From Tamarix chinensis (lineage: Eukaryota > Streptophyta > Magnoliopsida > Caryophyllales > Tamaricaceae): a stretch of DNA of 64,000 nt. Every line of letters begins with the position of its first letter. The stretch's first letter is position 1. The position numbers and the translations under genes are program-made. The DNA lies in the NCBI GenBank assembly GCA_030549775.1, contig CM060172.1, positions 7,737,861 to 7,801,860 of the forward strand, read 5' to 3'. This document shows, in pieces, positions 23,298 through 35,132 of this stretch. Below the pieces are notes generated by a model, which was given only the letters and a program-made list of their open reading frames with translations, searched no databases and was not told where the DNA came from.

Positions 23298-24239
23298 ATG
23301 GACCAAGACGAACGAATCAACAACCTAGAGAGAGCGTTTGAAGTGCTCGTGGGTTTAGCCCAGCGATCCCCGGTACCCCAACCTCAAGCTACGTTACCTT
23401 CAACAAGCATCGGAGAAGATTGGCTCGATAGAGTTTCACGTCATCGACCTCCGACCTACGATGGAAAAGAAGACCCCGTGGTCTTAGAGAACTGGCTACG
23501 AGATTTCGATAGGACGTTTGAGGCGCTCAACTGTCCCGAGGAACGAAGGACGAACATCACGGCATACTATCTTCGAGGATCGGCCGACACTTGGTGGGAA
23601 GATCTCCATACTCAAGGAGGACGACCGACATCATGGGAAGACTTCAAGACCGCTATTCGTACGCGTTTTTACACAGAAAGCCTCAAGAGGGCCAAACTCA
23701 AGGAATTTATGGAGCTGACACAAGGAAACCTATCGGTTCGAGAGTACTACGCACGATTTATAGAGTTGCTGAGGTTCGCCCCTGGAATAGCAGCTAACAA
23801 GGCGACGACAATCTTTCAATTCGAGCAAGGACTTCGATTCAATATCCGAAGCATGATGGGCGCTGACTTTTTTCACGACCTGAGTACGGTGTATGAGCGA
23901 GCATGTAACGCAGACGCCTTGATCCAAGAACAAGCCTCCATCCTAGGCAAGAGAAAGAACGAAGAGGCTGAGGCCGAAGCCAAGAGTCATCGCCCCAGTA
24001 GCAAAGTTTTGCTGGACCAGCCTCAACTTCAAACTAAAGCTCAACGTAAGAAGAATGAAAGTACTTCCAAGGCAAAGTCTAGCAAGAGACCAGATCGACA
24101 CTACCACTGCCGACGTTGCAAAAGAGACCATCCGGGCAAGGATTGCATGGGAAAGCTGATTCAGTGCCACAATTGTGGACAACTTGGGCATAGAAGTTTC
24201 GAATGCTACAGTACGCCCGTGAAAGAATCCAGAGGCTAG
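23298..24239 (+). CDS. gag: Gag capsid/nucleocapsid protein of the gag-only element
   Basis: 313 residues, complete and uninterrupted. It would form the capsid-like particle that packages the element's RNA. Residues about 65-165 match the retrotransposon gag domain, with VLENWLRDFDRTF, ADTWWEDL, the FYTESLKRAKLKEFM block and SVREYYARF. Two zinc knuckles are near the C-terminus: CRRCKRDHPGKDC (about 271-283, one residue shorter than the canonical spacing) and a canonical CHNCGQLGHRSFEC (about 290-303). Between them and the capsid part lies a Lys/Arg/Glu-rich linker. The start is the first ATG after the leader and gives the MDQDERINNLERAFEVL helix. The stop is TAG. No protease or pol follows: only 281 bp remain before the 3' LTR. 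It is less AT-rich than its surroundings, and open reading frame and gag domain are both intact, which fits recent activity in trans. Confidence 0.95.
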   Translation: MDQDERINNLERAFEVLVGLAQRSPVPQPQATLPSTSIGEDWLDRVSRHRPPTYDGKEDPVVLENWLRDFDRTFEALNCPEERRTNITAYYLRGSADTWWEDLHTQGGRPTSWEDFKTAIRTRFYTESLKRAKLKEFMELTQGNLSVREYYARFIELLRFAPGIAANKATTIFQFEQGLRFNIRSMMGADFFHDLSTVYERACNADALIQEQASILGKRKNEEAEAEAKSHRPSSKVLLDQPQLQTKAQRKKNESTSKAKSSKRPDRHYHCRRCKRDHPGKDCMGKLIQCHNCGQLGHRSFECYSTPVKESRG

Positions 24240-24487
24240 GGCAGACATCGGATCGACAGAATCAAGCGCTTGGAGTAATCCATTCAGCCTCGTTAACCGA
24301 AGAAGATGAGCAAGTGATCGATCATGATGTAATCTCTTCAAGCTGTCCATCGGGCCCCGCGTGATTATTTGTATTATTAACTTTGTGTGTGTAGTTGTTT
24401 CCTTAGTTAAGTAAGTTTCTCTTTAAGGGGGTAGTTACCCCAATTAACTTAAGACCTTTTGTAACCCTAGTGCTAAGACCCAAACTT
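24240..24487 (+). other. 3' untranslated internal segment with extra polypurine tract
   Basis: Holds no gene. A first copy of TTTCTCTTTAAGGGGGTAGT occurs at about 24414-24433, ahead of the functional tract at 24488-24520. The region looks like the scar left after deletion of pol. Confidence 0.7.
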
Positions 24488-24520
24488 CGGGGACGAAGTT
24501 TCTCTTTAAGGGGGTAGTGA
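24488..24520 (+). other. Polypurine tract adjoining 3' LTR
   Basis: CTTTAAGGGGGTAGTGA ends directly at the TG of the 3' LTR. It is preceded by a short inverted repeat, CTTCGGGGACGAAG, which also occurs by the tract of the minus-strand element near 15350. Confidence 0.92.
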
Positions 24521-27500
24521 TGTAATACCCCAAAATTTCAAAAACCTATATTTTACTAAATAACTTTATTTGAAATAAAATTTGCTTGTAAAATTATTTA
24601 TTTTATTTTAGGGTATATAAAGTTGGATAAAAGTATTTAATAAATTAAAAAGAAATATTTTGCTATTTATCATATTATTTTATTTAAATAATTTTCCAAA
24701 CTAATATTTCATCGACTTTATCCTTTTTAAACTAAAATATTAGATTATAATAAATTAAATTATTAAATTAAATACTTTATAAAGAATATCACATTTTATG
24801 ATTTTATGAATGGATTTAATTTATTTCCCTTATTTTCCTTTTTTTTCCTTTTCCTTTTCCTTCTCCTTTCTCTCCTTTTTCTTCTTCCTTCTCTTCTCCT
24901 TTTTCTCACCCTTGGGCCGCCCGTTCGGCCTGCTCTCCCTTTCCCCCCAGCTTGGGCCGTTGGCCCGTTTCTCGCGCCCCAGCCCCGCACGGCCGACCCG
25001 TCCCTCCTTCCTTCCCCAGACCGGCCGGCCAGCTCCTTTTCTTTTCTCCCTTCCCCGACCGGCCTGCTCCCTTATTTCTTCTTCTCCCAGCGTCTCAGCT
25101 CTCGACCCCAAGCCCTCGACTCGTCACCATCGCCATGCCTGCCGCCCTGCCCGACCACCGCCTGCAACCCGACCACCACCTACCTCCCTGCCCTCTCTCT
25201 TCCTCTCTCCCCCGTCGTTTTCTTTCCTCATTCGAACCCAACCAGCCCTGGACCACAGCCTCGCGTGCCCTGGTTTCTTTCCTTCTTCTTCCCCGTCTTC
25301 CCCTGCCACCCGACCACCACCTGCCATTACAGCACCGATCGGCCAACCTTGCCTCCTCTCTTCCCCCTCTTCTTTTTCTTCATCTCCCAAGCCCCTCATT
25401 CGCACTTTTTTTCGAGCCTATCATCCTCCCCCGAGCTCCCTCCTCTCTCTTTTCTCCTCCTCCCATTCGCCCCCCGTCCTTCTTTTTCCACCACCGTCCG
25501 CCGCTACTGCCGCCTCACCAACCCCATGCGCCGCCTTCTGCCACTGCCTACTACCACCCTGCACCACCACACAACCCCTTCGAGCCCTACACTTCCCCCT
25601 TCTCCTCCTTTTCCTTTTTCTTCCCAGATTTTCCCCTTACCGTCGAGCCACCTGCAACCGCCCCTACCGCCGCCGTCCGGCAACCTCTGCCGCCACCCAA
25701 CCCACCGTTCGACACCCTGCATCCCCCTCTACAACCCCCATCCATTAGTTGGCCGAAACCGACCCTTGAACCCCTCCATTTTTCCCTCCACTTTTCCTTC
25801 GTTCTCAGCCCCTCGCCCTCGACCCTGCTTGGCAGCCAACTTCGCCGCCCTTCCGCCGCCGTCTCCGCCGCCTTGAGCCACCTCGAAACCACCCTTAGCC
25901 TCCACCTACACCCCCTCTTCACTTCTGCACCATTCCCTTTCCTTGAAACCTCCCCCAACCACCTTCTTTTCTAGCCTAAATACCCTAACCCGAAAATAAT
26001 GGATTTTGCTTCCTTCACCCTCTTTGAGCCCTTTTCTCCCCATGATTATGCATGAAACTCACGCTGCTCATGCAGCGTGAGCTCCTCCTTATTTTGGATT
26101 TAATTTGGAAAAGTTTTGAGGTATATTTATATTTAATTAAAGTGTGGTATTATTAAATAAATTTGTTTTATAAAGTTTTATCCTTTTTAACTTCTTATTT
26201 CTAACAATAATGATGGATATTATTTTTAGGTGTTGAGTTGCTAAATATGCTTGGTAAGATTTGATATTTTGCGGGATTAAGGTAACCGTTAATCTTCCCT
26301 TAAATATATGGAAAAACGCATGCTAGCACATTTAGGATTTAGTATGATTTTATGCATGTTTTGTATGCCTAGCATGATATGTTTATGGTTTCTTATATTG
26401 ATTGTTAAAAAGAAAAAGCATGATAAGTTTTATGCTATATGTAGGTATGTTAACTAAGAAAGGTGTTTGATTATTGATGGAAATGTTAAATGCTTGTTTA
26501 TGATGTATCATGTTGCTAATACATGAATAATATTATTGTCTAAGGGTATTTTAGTAATTATGCTTATGAGGTATGTGAATCAATGTATATAATTGCTAAT
26601 GAGTATTATGTTGAAAAATGACAAGTTGGTGGACTTAGATAATAAAAATGAAGTATTAATATCATTATTTTATGTAGTGTTAGAAATTTCATAAAAATGG
26701 TGAATAAAGGGGTTGAGTGGAAATTCTATAAGTGGAGAAGGGTATTTCGGTAATTTTTGAGACAAAAGAACAATATGGTAATTTTATAAGTAAGTGGTAA
26801 AATGGTAATTTTGGAAGTAGGGGTAAAATAGTAATTTTGGATGAAGGAGGGCATTATGGTAATTGTTCAAGTAAAAAGGGCATTATGGTAATTTTGGAGG
26901 TAGAGGGGCAAAATCGTAATTTCATAAGTAAAGGGTAATATGGTAAATTTTATAAGTGAATGGCGAAGTGGAAATTTATAAGTAAAGGGGTAATATGGTA
27001 AATTGGAAAGGAGGGGCAAAATGGTAAATTATGTAATGAAAGATAAAGATGGTAATCTTGGATGTAAAAGGGTAAAATAGTAATTTGTAAAGTAAAAGAT
27101 GTATGGTGGTAATTTTCATAAATAAAGGAATATTATGGTAAAGTTGGATGTAAGGGGAAAAATGGTAATTTTGTAAAAGAAAGGATATTATGGTAAACTT
27201 GGGAGTAAGGGGTAACTTGGTAATTATGATAACGACAAAAGATAATTTAGCAAGTAAATTATGATTGTAGAAGGGCAATTGGATAAGTATGATACTATAG
27301 AAGGGTAACTTGGTAAATTAACCCATTAAAGGGCATTATGGTAATTTTAATAATGGAGAAGGGCAATATAGTAATTTTGATTATGAAAAAGGGTAAATTA
27401 ATATTGGTAATTATGAGGAAGAGTAATTTGGGATTTGTGATAATTAAAAAAGGTAAATGGCAATTAAAATAATTGAGAGGGGTAAAATGGTAATTATGAT

Positions 27501-29687
27501 AAAGGAGAAGGGCAATTTGGTAATTTGTTCAACTAAAAGGGCAATTTGGTAATTTAGCCGATGAAAGGGTAAGGTGATAATTGTTTAACCAACTAAAGGG
27601 GCAAAACAGTAATCATGATAATGAAGGAGGGTAATTTAGTAATTTATCCAACTCAAGGGCAATTTAGTAATTATAACAAAGGAGAAGGGCGATTTGGTAA
27701 TATAACCAACCAAAAAGGGAAATATGATAAGTATAGTAATTATGAGGGGTGAATGATGATCAAAAAAATGTATGAGATAATTTAGTAATCTAAATCGGAC
27801 AAAGGACAATTTGGTAATTATGCAACCTTAAGGGTAATGTGGTAAATTATCAGGTAAGGAACGGATACTTAACAATTATATGAGTAAATGGCAAATGAGT
27901 GGTTTGTACCTGCCATGCCTTTGATATTGTGGAATATTAATATGATTAAATAATGCTGATTAGCCAAGTAAGAGTATCTAATGATTAGTATGGCCTTGAT
28001 GGTTTCTCTGTGACATCCTTGATAACCCTCTGAATAAGAAACGATTATTGATATCGAAACGATTGAAAGTGAATAAGTATCGGATCATCGTGCTTTCTGT
28101 GATCACCTTAATTAAGACACTATTACTTAAAGTGAAAGACCTCGAGATCGGGAATGGTGACTCCTTAGGGGTCGCTACCCTAAGGACGTGGTTTAGTCCA
28201 CGATTATTCTGGTATTTGCTGGTGTGCCTTTGTGCCCCAGCCAGGCCCTATATCTTACTCTTCCTAGCTCTACGGACCTAGTTAGGGGGTATGCATACTT
28301 ATGGATTAGGTGTCCTTGTCGGTAGGGTACTGAGTTAGCTTTATGCACCAGTACGACCAGGGTACCTTTGCGTCCTTGGGTTCATGGTTGAAGGGTACTA
28401 AGTAGCTGATATGCACCGGTACGACCGGTGTACCTTTGTGTCCCGGGTTATCGATCTCCCAATCGAGGCAAATAAATATGATTGATGTGCTGATTAACGA
28501 AAGGAAAGATACGATAATTGAAAGTGGAATATTAATGAGCCGGGCCCAGTGATTTATGATATTGCGTACCGGTCCATCGGTTATAATAGTGGTCCAGGAG
28601 CGTGTTGCCCTGGTGTGTGATTATGAGTACCGGTCCACCGGTTATAATAGTGGTCCAGGAGCGTGTTGCCCTGGTGTGTGATTATGAGTACCGGTCCACC
28701 GGTTACAATAGTGGCCAGGAGCGTTGTGCCCTGGATGATGATTACATATATATTCCGGTCCACCGGCAATAATAGTGGGGGTCCCGAGCTCAATAAAATC
28801 AGTTATGTATGTGAATAAGATTATGGAAAAATACTAATCACTTATAGTGGAACACCATGTGAGTCGGGGCCAGACCGGTCCACCGGCAAATAATAGTGGT
28901 CAGGTGCGTTCTGCCCTGTGTTTTTATCTTCCGGTCCACCGGCAATAATAGTGGTCAGAGGCGTTCTGCCCTGAGTGTATTCCTTCCGGTCCACCGGCTA
29001 TAATAGTGGGGTTCTCGTACTCACATGGATATAAAACATGATACTGATCGAATGGTGACAGAATAATGGCTTAAGGCCCTAATGTATTGATCTTACTCTA
29101 CGACATGGCTTAAGGCCCAAAGTATCGATTGTGACTTATAAGTTATTATGCATGTTATTGTTATGTTTTCACCTCTCATTATTTATGTGCGTAGTTGCAT
29201 TATGTGCCGTATGCGGGCCTATCTTTAAGTGTGGTATTAAAGGGTTACTCAGTACCGTAGTACTGAAGGGATTCCCTTTATGGGGCCCCTGCCTATTCAA
29301 TGGGCAGTGCCCTTGCAGGTATTTCAGGTGCTACTCAAGTGGGCTACGGGAAAAGAGAGTAAGGAGTTATCCGGTATCGTTAGGGCTTCTCATTCTCATT
29401 TAAATTCTTGGTTTTAAATGTATACGTTATTACTATAACCACCATTGGTGGATTTTATTCTGGTAAATGATTTGATGCGCTACTCTGATTTAAGTATGTT
29501 GAATTTCTTGCAAGTTGTATTTCATTTTCCTTTAGCCTTAGCACTTAGTACTGGAACGGTATGAGTGAACCGGTCTGGTACTAAGTGTGGCGGTAATACT
29601 CCCAAAGTTCACGTCTTATTTATCTGCTTCCGCTATTATCTTTTAATAAAACGAAATTTTTCAGTAGTGAATTTTGGGGGTGTTACA
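24521..29687 (+). repeat. 3' LTR of the intact element
   Basis: 5,167 bp, with the same modules as the 5' LTR at an offset of 6,790-6,791: C/T-rich island 24826-25980, hairpin H1 26058-26081, minisatellite 26706-27851, hairpin array 28569-29009, terminal hairpin 29542-29587. It ends TGTTACA at 29687 and is followed by the duplication GTTGA. Confidence 0.96.
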
Positions 29688-29692
29688 GTTGA

Positions 29693-30670
29693 TGATGCCA
29701 TTTGGGCTATGTAATGCACCAAGTTCCTTCATGAGATTGATGACGGAGGTTCTTAGACCATTTCTTGGGGTCTTTATTGTTGTTCATGTTGATGATATCT
29801 TGGTATATAGCAAAACCAAGTTCCTAGATATAACACTTGTAGAGGATATTTGATAATTTTAAATAGGTGAAGCTCTATGGAAAGATGAAGAAGTGTGATT
29901 TCATGATGGAAAAGGTGATATTTTTAGGTTATAATGTGAGTTGGGATGGTATTCGAGTTAATCCATCAAAGGTGGAAGCTATACAATCATGGAATATTCC
30001 TACTAATGTCCATGAAGTGTGAAGTTTCCAAGGGTTGGCCTCATTCTATAGGAGTTTCATCAAATACTTCTATGCCATTATAGAACCTATCACACAGTTA
30101 ATGAAGAAAGGGGAGTTTCATCGAAATGATCAAGGCACAAGGGCTTTTGAAGACTTAAAGACAAAGCTATCAAATGCACTGGTATTATCATTATCTTGTT
30201 TTGATAAATTATTTGAAGTAAAATGTGATGTGAGTTGTATAGTAATTAGGGGTGTGCTTTCATAAGAGAGGAAGCCAATTTCTTTCTTTGGTGAGAAGTT
30301 GAATGGCGTAAGACTCAACTATTCGATCTATGATAAAGAGTTATGTACTATAGTGGGTTATTTAGAGACGTGGAATCATTACTTGAGACCCAAGCCTTTT
30401 GTAATTCATTCAAATCATGAGAGTTTGAAATATTTTAATGGTCAAAAGAAGGTGAGTCCAAGACAGGCTAAGAATATAAGCTTCTTCTTGATATTTGTGT
30501 TCTCTACAAGATATGTGGATGGCAAAGAAAATTCCATGGCAGAAGCAATATCAAGGAGGACCATGGTACTTATGATGACGGATGCAAAGCTTTTTTGGTT
30601 TGAGATGTTGAAGAGTCAATATGCCATGGATGATGATTTTGCTATGATCTTTGAAGAGTGCAAGAAATAA
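29693..30670 (+). pseudogene. Ty3/gypsy pol: rest of reverse transcriptase and RNase H (interrupted)
   Basis: This resumes the pol sequence cut at 17730. The [10 protein letters not shown] motif is followed by VDDILVYS, the catalytic Asp pair region, within the first 150 bases. Then come the CDFM / FLGY and SFYRSFI connection motifs and an RNase H region with SIYDKELCTIV and HYLRPKPFVIHSNHESL. The usual DH of this last motif reads NH here, so one catalytic-region residue is altered. A stop at 29856 (TGA), a frame change near 29840-29870, and stops at 30019 and 30262 show that it was dead before the insertion. Chromovirus-like by motif style, family uncertain. Confidence 0.88.
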
Positions 30671-30699
30671 GGGAGTTTTAAAACTTATGTTATACAAGA

Positions 30700-30965
30700 T
30701 GTATTATTATTAAACCACAACAAATTATGTACCGAAGACTTCAGTTTGAGACTTAATAATCAAAGAGGTGCATGAATGAGGAATTGCAAAACACTTTGGA
30801 CTACACAAGACTTTGGAGTTGCTGCAAGAACATTTCTATTTTCTAATAAATCAAAAGGGAGTATCAAAGACTTTCAACGTTGGAGATATTGGCCCTTACA
30901 ATAGAGATGCAAATTTGAGGACAAATTCAAATAAACAAGGGGAGAATGATGCTGGAGAAAACACT
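30700..30965 (+). pseudogene. Deleted integrase remnant and polypurine tract
   Basis: A segment resembling the integrase zinc-binding region (HFGLHKTLELLQEHFYF around 30790-30845) is followed almost at once by the C-terminal type NRDANLRTNSN. The catalytic core between them is deleted. AACAAGGGGAGAATGATG at about 30933-30951 looks like the polypurine tract of this element. Confidence 0.6.
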
Positions 30966-31969
30966 TAAGAATTTACTTTCATAATTATGGAATAAATTAT
31001 TCTTCATTTGGAAAATGTTACCATAAATTTGAAGACCAATGGATGGTTACATTCCTCGAAACGTAACCAACAAGAAACTAAATATCTACATGCATATTCA
31101 TGGCATACAAGGGGAGAGTAACTATGTGAACAATAAGGGTGTTGGCAGGATTTTCAAGCACTCTTATGTTATTTATTGAATTTATTAATTAAGTGATAAA
31201 GTAGGAGAATAAAGTTAGCATAAACTTAGCATAAAAGTAGCATGATATCTTTTATCTTGGAATCTTTTGGAATATGCTTTAGCTAGTAGTAGAAAGGTTA
31301 AATTATTTATAATTTTTAAGCATATGGAAAGTATTATGAATTATTAAGTAAATAATTTAAGTTGAAGATCAACATTTAATGAATTCTATGTGAGTTCAAG
31401 CTCAAGCAAATCGAATCTATGTGAATAGTTTAGCTTGAAAGTTTTAATCTCTTCGTCTGTGTGAATTATAGAGTAATCCATACATTATCTACTATTCTTA
31501 ATCCATATTTTATTGCCATAATTACCATCAAATTACTACTCTATTTTGTGGCTAAAGAAAACCCTAAATAGGTATACCAAAACCGAAACCCTAAAACATT
31601 TATTTGAAACACTAACAATCCATACCAACCAAACACCACCTCATTTCCTCTTCTTCAAACCAAACCCTAACCCTAACCCTAAACCATAACTCTAACCATC
31701 ATCCAAACCCTCACTTTAAAAACCTCATCATCACCATCTCATCATAATCGAATCACATACATCATTAATTCATCACCATCAAATCATGATCACCATCAGT
31801 GAATCACCATCATCATTCTTCTATCATAATTCTAACAACCATCATCTTATTTGCATCACTTTTCAACCTTTAGTCTTTAAACTCACCATCACCAAGCCTT
31901 TATCATCTCATCTAAACTCCATTCGAACCATTAGATCCATATAATTGAAGATTACACCCTCCCACACAC
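30966..31969. other. Probable decayed LTR and AT-rich sequence, no gene
   Basis: It follows the polypurine tract of the old pol, so its first part is probably that element's 3' LTR, but I could not define an end. Around 31630-31960 it is rich in acc/atc words. A short CCCTAA run (31662-31685, three to four units) is present. Confidence 0.4.
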
Positions 31970-32329
31970 ATCAAAAGTGGTTTACCCAACGATTGTTTAT
32001 AGATTTTTTGTGTGTGCCTTAGTGCCCTAGCTAAGCTATATATCTTACTCTATTTAGCTCTGCAACACTAATTAGTGAGTATGCATAGTTATGGATTAGG
32101 CATCCTTGTTGGTAGAGTATTGTGTACCTTCATGTACTAGTGTGACCATGGTAACTTTACATCTCAGAGTTGATAGTAGGTAGGATACTATGTTGCCCTT
32201 ATATGTCGGTATGACTAGAGTACCTTAGTGTCTCTAGGTTCATTTGATATCCCCTTAAATAAATAAAAATGAAAATTATTGATATTGGATTTGAAATTAT
32301 TACTAGATTTGCTGATAATAACGTTTATT

Positions 32330-32600
32330 TCAACCTTTAATTTGGTAGTAGCCTTTGTGTGTACCTATGGTTCAGTAACATCCATTGTGCCTATCTATGT
32401 TTTAGTAACCTTTGTGCCCACCTATGGTTCAATAGAATCTGTTTTCCCTACTTTATGTTTTGTAGCAGCCTTTGTGCCTATATTTAGTTTCGTATTAGTT
32501 GTCATGCCTACTTGTGGTTTGACAACAACATTTGTGTCTACTTGTGATCCGCTAGTATCCATTGTGCCTTCATGTGATTATGTCTGTTGTTATTCATTTG
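32330..32600 (+). repeat. About 30-bp tandem array in decayed LTR
   Basis: About nine degenerate units like agtaacctttgtgcctacctatggtt. It sits where family I carries the CCACCGG hairpin array but is unrelated in sequence. It yields a spurious 115-codon frame (32279-32626). Confidence 0.75.
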
Positions 32601-33230
32601 TGTTGATAAGCCTACCTGTGTTCTAAGAAGTTGTGGGTTTTATATATAGAATTTTTACCATAATTATGACTTGAGAATGATGTTGTTTCCTAATTACACT
32701 ACAAAGAGCTTCACTTAGATGCTCCACTAGTAAATTTCAATTATTTCCAAATGAACAAGCATTGATAATATATGGCCTTGATGTTATATGGTCATATGAA
32801 TGATTATTGTATTCTATCTAATTTATGTATGACTTAATGCTCATGTATTAATATGATGCCATTTATATGTTTCATGCAGACCTTGCTTATTAGTCTTATA
32901 TAATGGGTTATTTAGTACCAGTGTAATGAAGGGTTCCTTTCTATGGGACCCTCCTTATTCAATGGATACTAACCTTTCTAGATTTTCATGCAAGATTTGT
33001 TGAAGGCTATCCTTTGGGTTGAGAGTGTAGGGTTATCCAGTGTGTTGTCAAGTATCTTTTGATCTGAAAGAGTTAGTAATGCTTACTATTTTTATGTATT
33101 TCCTTTTATTGGCATTCTATAACAACTGATAGTTTGTTCTATTTGAAATGTTATTAATATACTTTAACTCTCTCACTACTCTAATTTATAATTGTATGAT
33201 TAATTTGAGTGGAAAAATAGTTTATCCTTA

Positions 33231-33276
33231 GCACATAGGATAAAATGATATAGAAAACTAAGCTTATACAATGTGT
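33231..33276 (+). other. Terminal hairpin H3, divergent (element E)
   Basis: GCACATAGGATAA (33231-33243) pairs with TTATACAATGTGT (33264-33276): 11 of 13 positions pair. The arm sequence differs from the family I arms, but the position, about 90 bp from the LTR end, is the same. Confidence 0.65.
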
Positions 33277-33365
33277 AGTGGTAACACCCTCATAATTGAA
33301 TAATTTAACTTCCGTATATATCTTCTAAAAATGAATTTCTCTTCATAAATTTGGGGTGTGATGAG

Positions 33366-33377
33366 TTGGCATTAGAA
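33366..33377 (+). other. Decayed primer binding site (element E)
   Basis: TTGGCATTAGAA follows the LTR end at the expected distance and differs from TGGTATCAGAGC by transitions at several positions. Confidence 0.6.
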
Positions 33378-33534
33378 ATTTTAGTTTTTGAGAATCATGT
33401 TTCAATAAGAGATTATGTTCTCACAACTACAAATGTTTTAATTGGAAAAAGGTATTTTCTTCTTCTATGTAAATGTGCTTTGTGCTTCTAAGTACATACT
33501 TTACCTAATATATTTCTCCTTTATAGATAGTTCA

Positions 33535-34105
33535 ATATGGCCCTTAATGGATGCATCAGAAACTTGGAGAGAGCATTCAAGGCTTTCATGGAGTTCACTC
33601 GGTGTCCTCCTATTTCTCAACCTCAACCTCCACCACCTCTATATCAACCATAGGTGAGAATCGGTGAGGATTAATTCCAAAGAGTCTTGCATCCTCAACC
33701 ATCAACATATGATGGAAATGAAGACCTTGTTGTCCTAGAAGATTCGATACAAAACTTTGATAGGATGTTCAAGGTAGTTGATTGCCCAGAAGCACAAAAG
33801 GCAATCATAGTTGTGTGCTTTCTTCTAGGATAAGCAACCACTTTGTGGGTAGTCTTTTCTACTCAAGAAGGATAAATGATATCTTTGGAGGACATCAAGG
33901 CTATGCTTCTTATGCATTTCTACACTGAGAGCATTAAGAGGGACAAGTTCAAGGAGTTCACACATTTATCTCACCAAATATTGATAGTACGAGAGTGTTA
34001 CGCATGATTTACATAATTGCTCAAGTTTTCTCTTAGCATAGCAACTAGCGACGCTACTATGGTCATTCATTTTGAGCAAGGACTTCGCTTAAGCATCCAT
34101 AGGGT
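33535..34105 (+). pseudogene. Decayed gag of element E
   Basis: Conceptual pieces follow the intact gag at 23298 in order: the NLERAFKAF-like start, YDGNEDLVVLED, FYTESIKRDKFKEF, an ECYA / REYYARF equivalent, and HFEQGLRLSIH. There are several in-frame stops (for example TAG in place of residues near 33653 and 33829). It is cut off near 34105, before the zinc knuckles. Confidence 0.85.
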
Positions 34106-34315
34106 AATCCTTCCCTGATTTGGCAATGGCACAGGTAATCCATTGTTGCTATTTTCAAGTTGTTGTGGGCTAAAATGACTCAAGTTGCCAAAATTTTCTG
34201 AGGTTGATGCTTCTCCTTGATATTTTTGATGGTGTAAAGCCACCGGATTCCTCCTTAAAGTGCACTCAATCTCTGGATCAATTGGTATTAGGGCATTCTT
34301 ATCCGTTCTGGTCAT
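34106..34315 (-). pseudogene. Possible gag N-terminus of another gypsy element, minus strand
   Basis: An 82-codon minus-strand frame starts MTRTDKNALIPIDPEIECTLRR, which resembles the opening of Athila-like gag proteins. The last codons run into the element E gag, so the junction is near 34106. I cannot confirm the family by eye. Confidence 0.35.
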
Positions 34316-35132
34316 ACATGTGTTAGTCCTTGAAAAATAAAAGAAACTAAAAATTACAACTCTTATGTTAGCTATATACTAAGAAGTTCACATTATGCTA
34401 TCCTTCAATCTATAACAATTTTCAAAATTCAATATCCCTTGCGATAGTACCAAAAATTTTGCGTGTTCTTGGTTCAACAATGTTTCATAGGGTTATGATA
34501 ATAATGGAACACAACACAATCATGCAAGCATACATTGTTGACCTAAGTAATAAAGTAATAAGCGGATGTCAATCCTATATGGAATTAAATGAAATATTCT
34601 TTACTAAATTCAAGTATTCGGTGAACTTACCTATGTAAGTAAATATTGATAGGGTGATAATAAAAAGATACAGAAGTAAACGAGTGCTTAGGAAGTTGCT
34701 AATATCAACGCAAGATAGATGAGAAGGAAATCATAAGATAATGTTGTTAGAGGGGAATTGTTAACACCAAGTCCATGTACCTTATAACACACAATTATGA
34801 AACATACTCTCAGGCCATCTCTATCATGGTATATGGGCCAAGGTAATGTCATGTAGTGAGTTTTGGAGGATTAATGGTAAGGTCTCTTCACCTTTCAATG
34901 CCAACCATGTCACCATTTGTCATCATGAGTCTTTTATACCATCATAGTTGATACAAAATTTTGATGAGTGCGGAATGTAGCCAATATTCAACACTTCAAC
35001 AAATGAATCTCAAAAAAATGAAATATCATGTCAAAGACTATAGCAACAAAGGTTACCCAATATTTTCCTTTCACTAAGAAATTTAGCTAATGCCAAATTT
35101 CTTTCAGCCAAACAGAAAATAATGAAGTAAGA
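34316..35132. other. No gene seen
   Basis: AT-rich. It may be the leader of the minus-strand fragment just described. It ends at the LTR start TGTTGAATATT at 35133. Confidence 0.4.

Larger units (their letters stand above)
17731..29687 (+). mobile_element. Intact gag-only LTR retrotransposon with 5.17-kb LTRs
   Basis: The full element is 11,957 bp. The 5' LTR is 17731-22896, the 3' LTR 24521-29687, and the internal region only 1,624 bp. It is flanked by a perfect 5-bp duplication, GTTGA (17726-17730 and 29688-29692). The internal region has an initiator-Met primer site, one gag gene and a polypurine tract. There is no protease, reverse transcriptase, RNase H or integrase. It fits the class called TR-GAG (terminal repeats with a gag domain). 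In transposing it must use enzymes from another element (inference). The only LTR differences I noticed are one extra C (25470-25475 versus 18680-18684) and G18783 versus A25574, so insertion is recent. Confidence 0.96.
31970..33364 (+). repeat. Decayed giant LTR, 3' part (element E)
   Basis: 32010-32240 aligns by eye with 21425-21650 of the intact LTR (gccttagtgcccta, ggtatgcatac-type and ttatggattagg blocks). The end, TTTGGGGTGTGATGA at 33350-33364, corresponds to TTTTGGGGGTGTTACA. The 5' part is lost or unrecognisable. Confidence 0.75.

Noticed and set aside
31662..31685. CCCTAA repeats suggesting an interstitial telomere
   Set aside because: Only three to four units, and mostly of the six-base form instead of the plant CCCTAAA. 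This is too short to mean anything.
32279..32626. 115-codon Val/Phe/Pro-rich frame resembling a membrane protein
   Set aside because: It coincides with a 30-bp tandem array in a decayed LTR.
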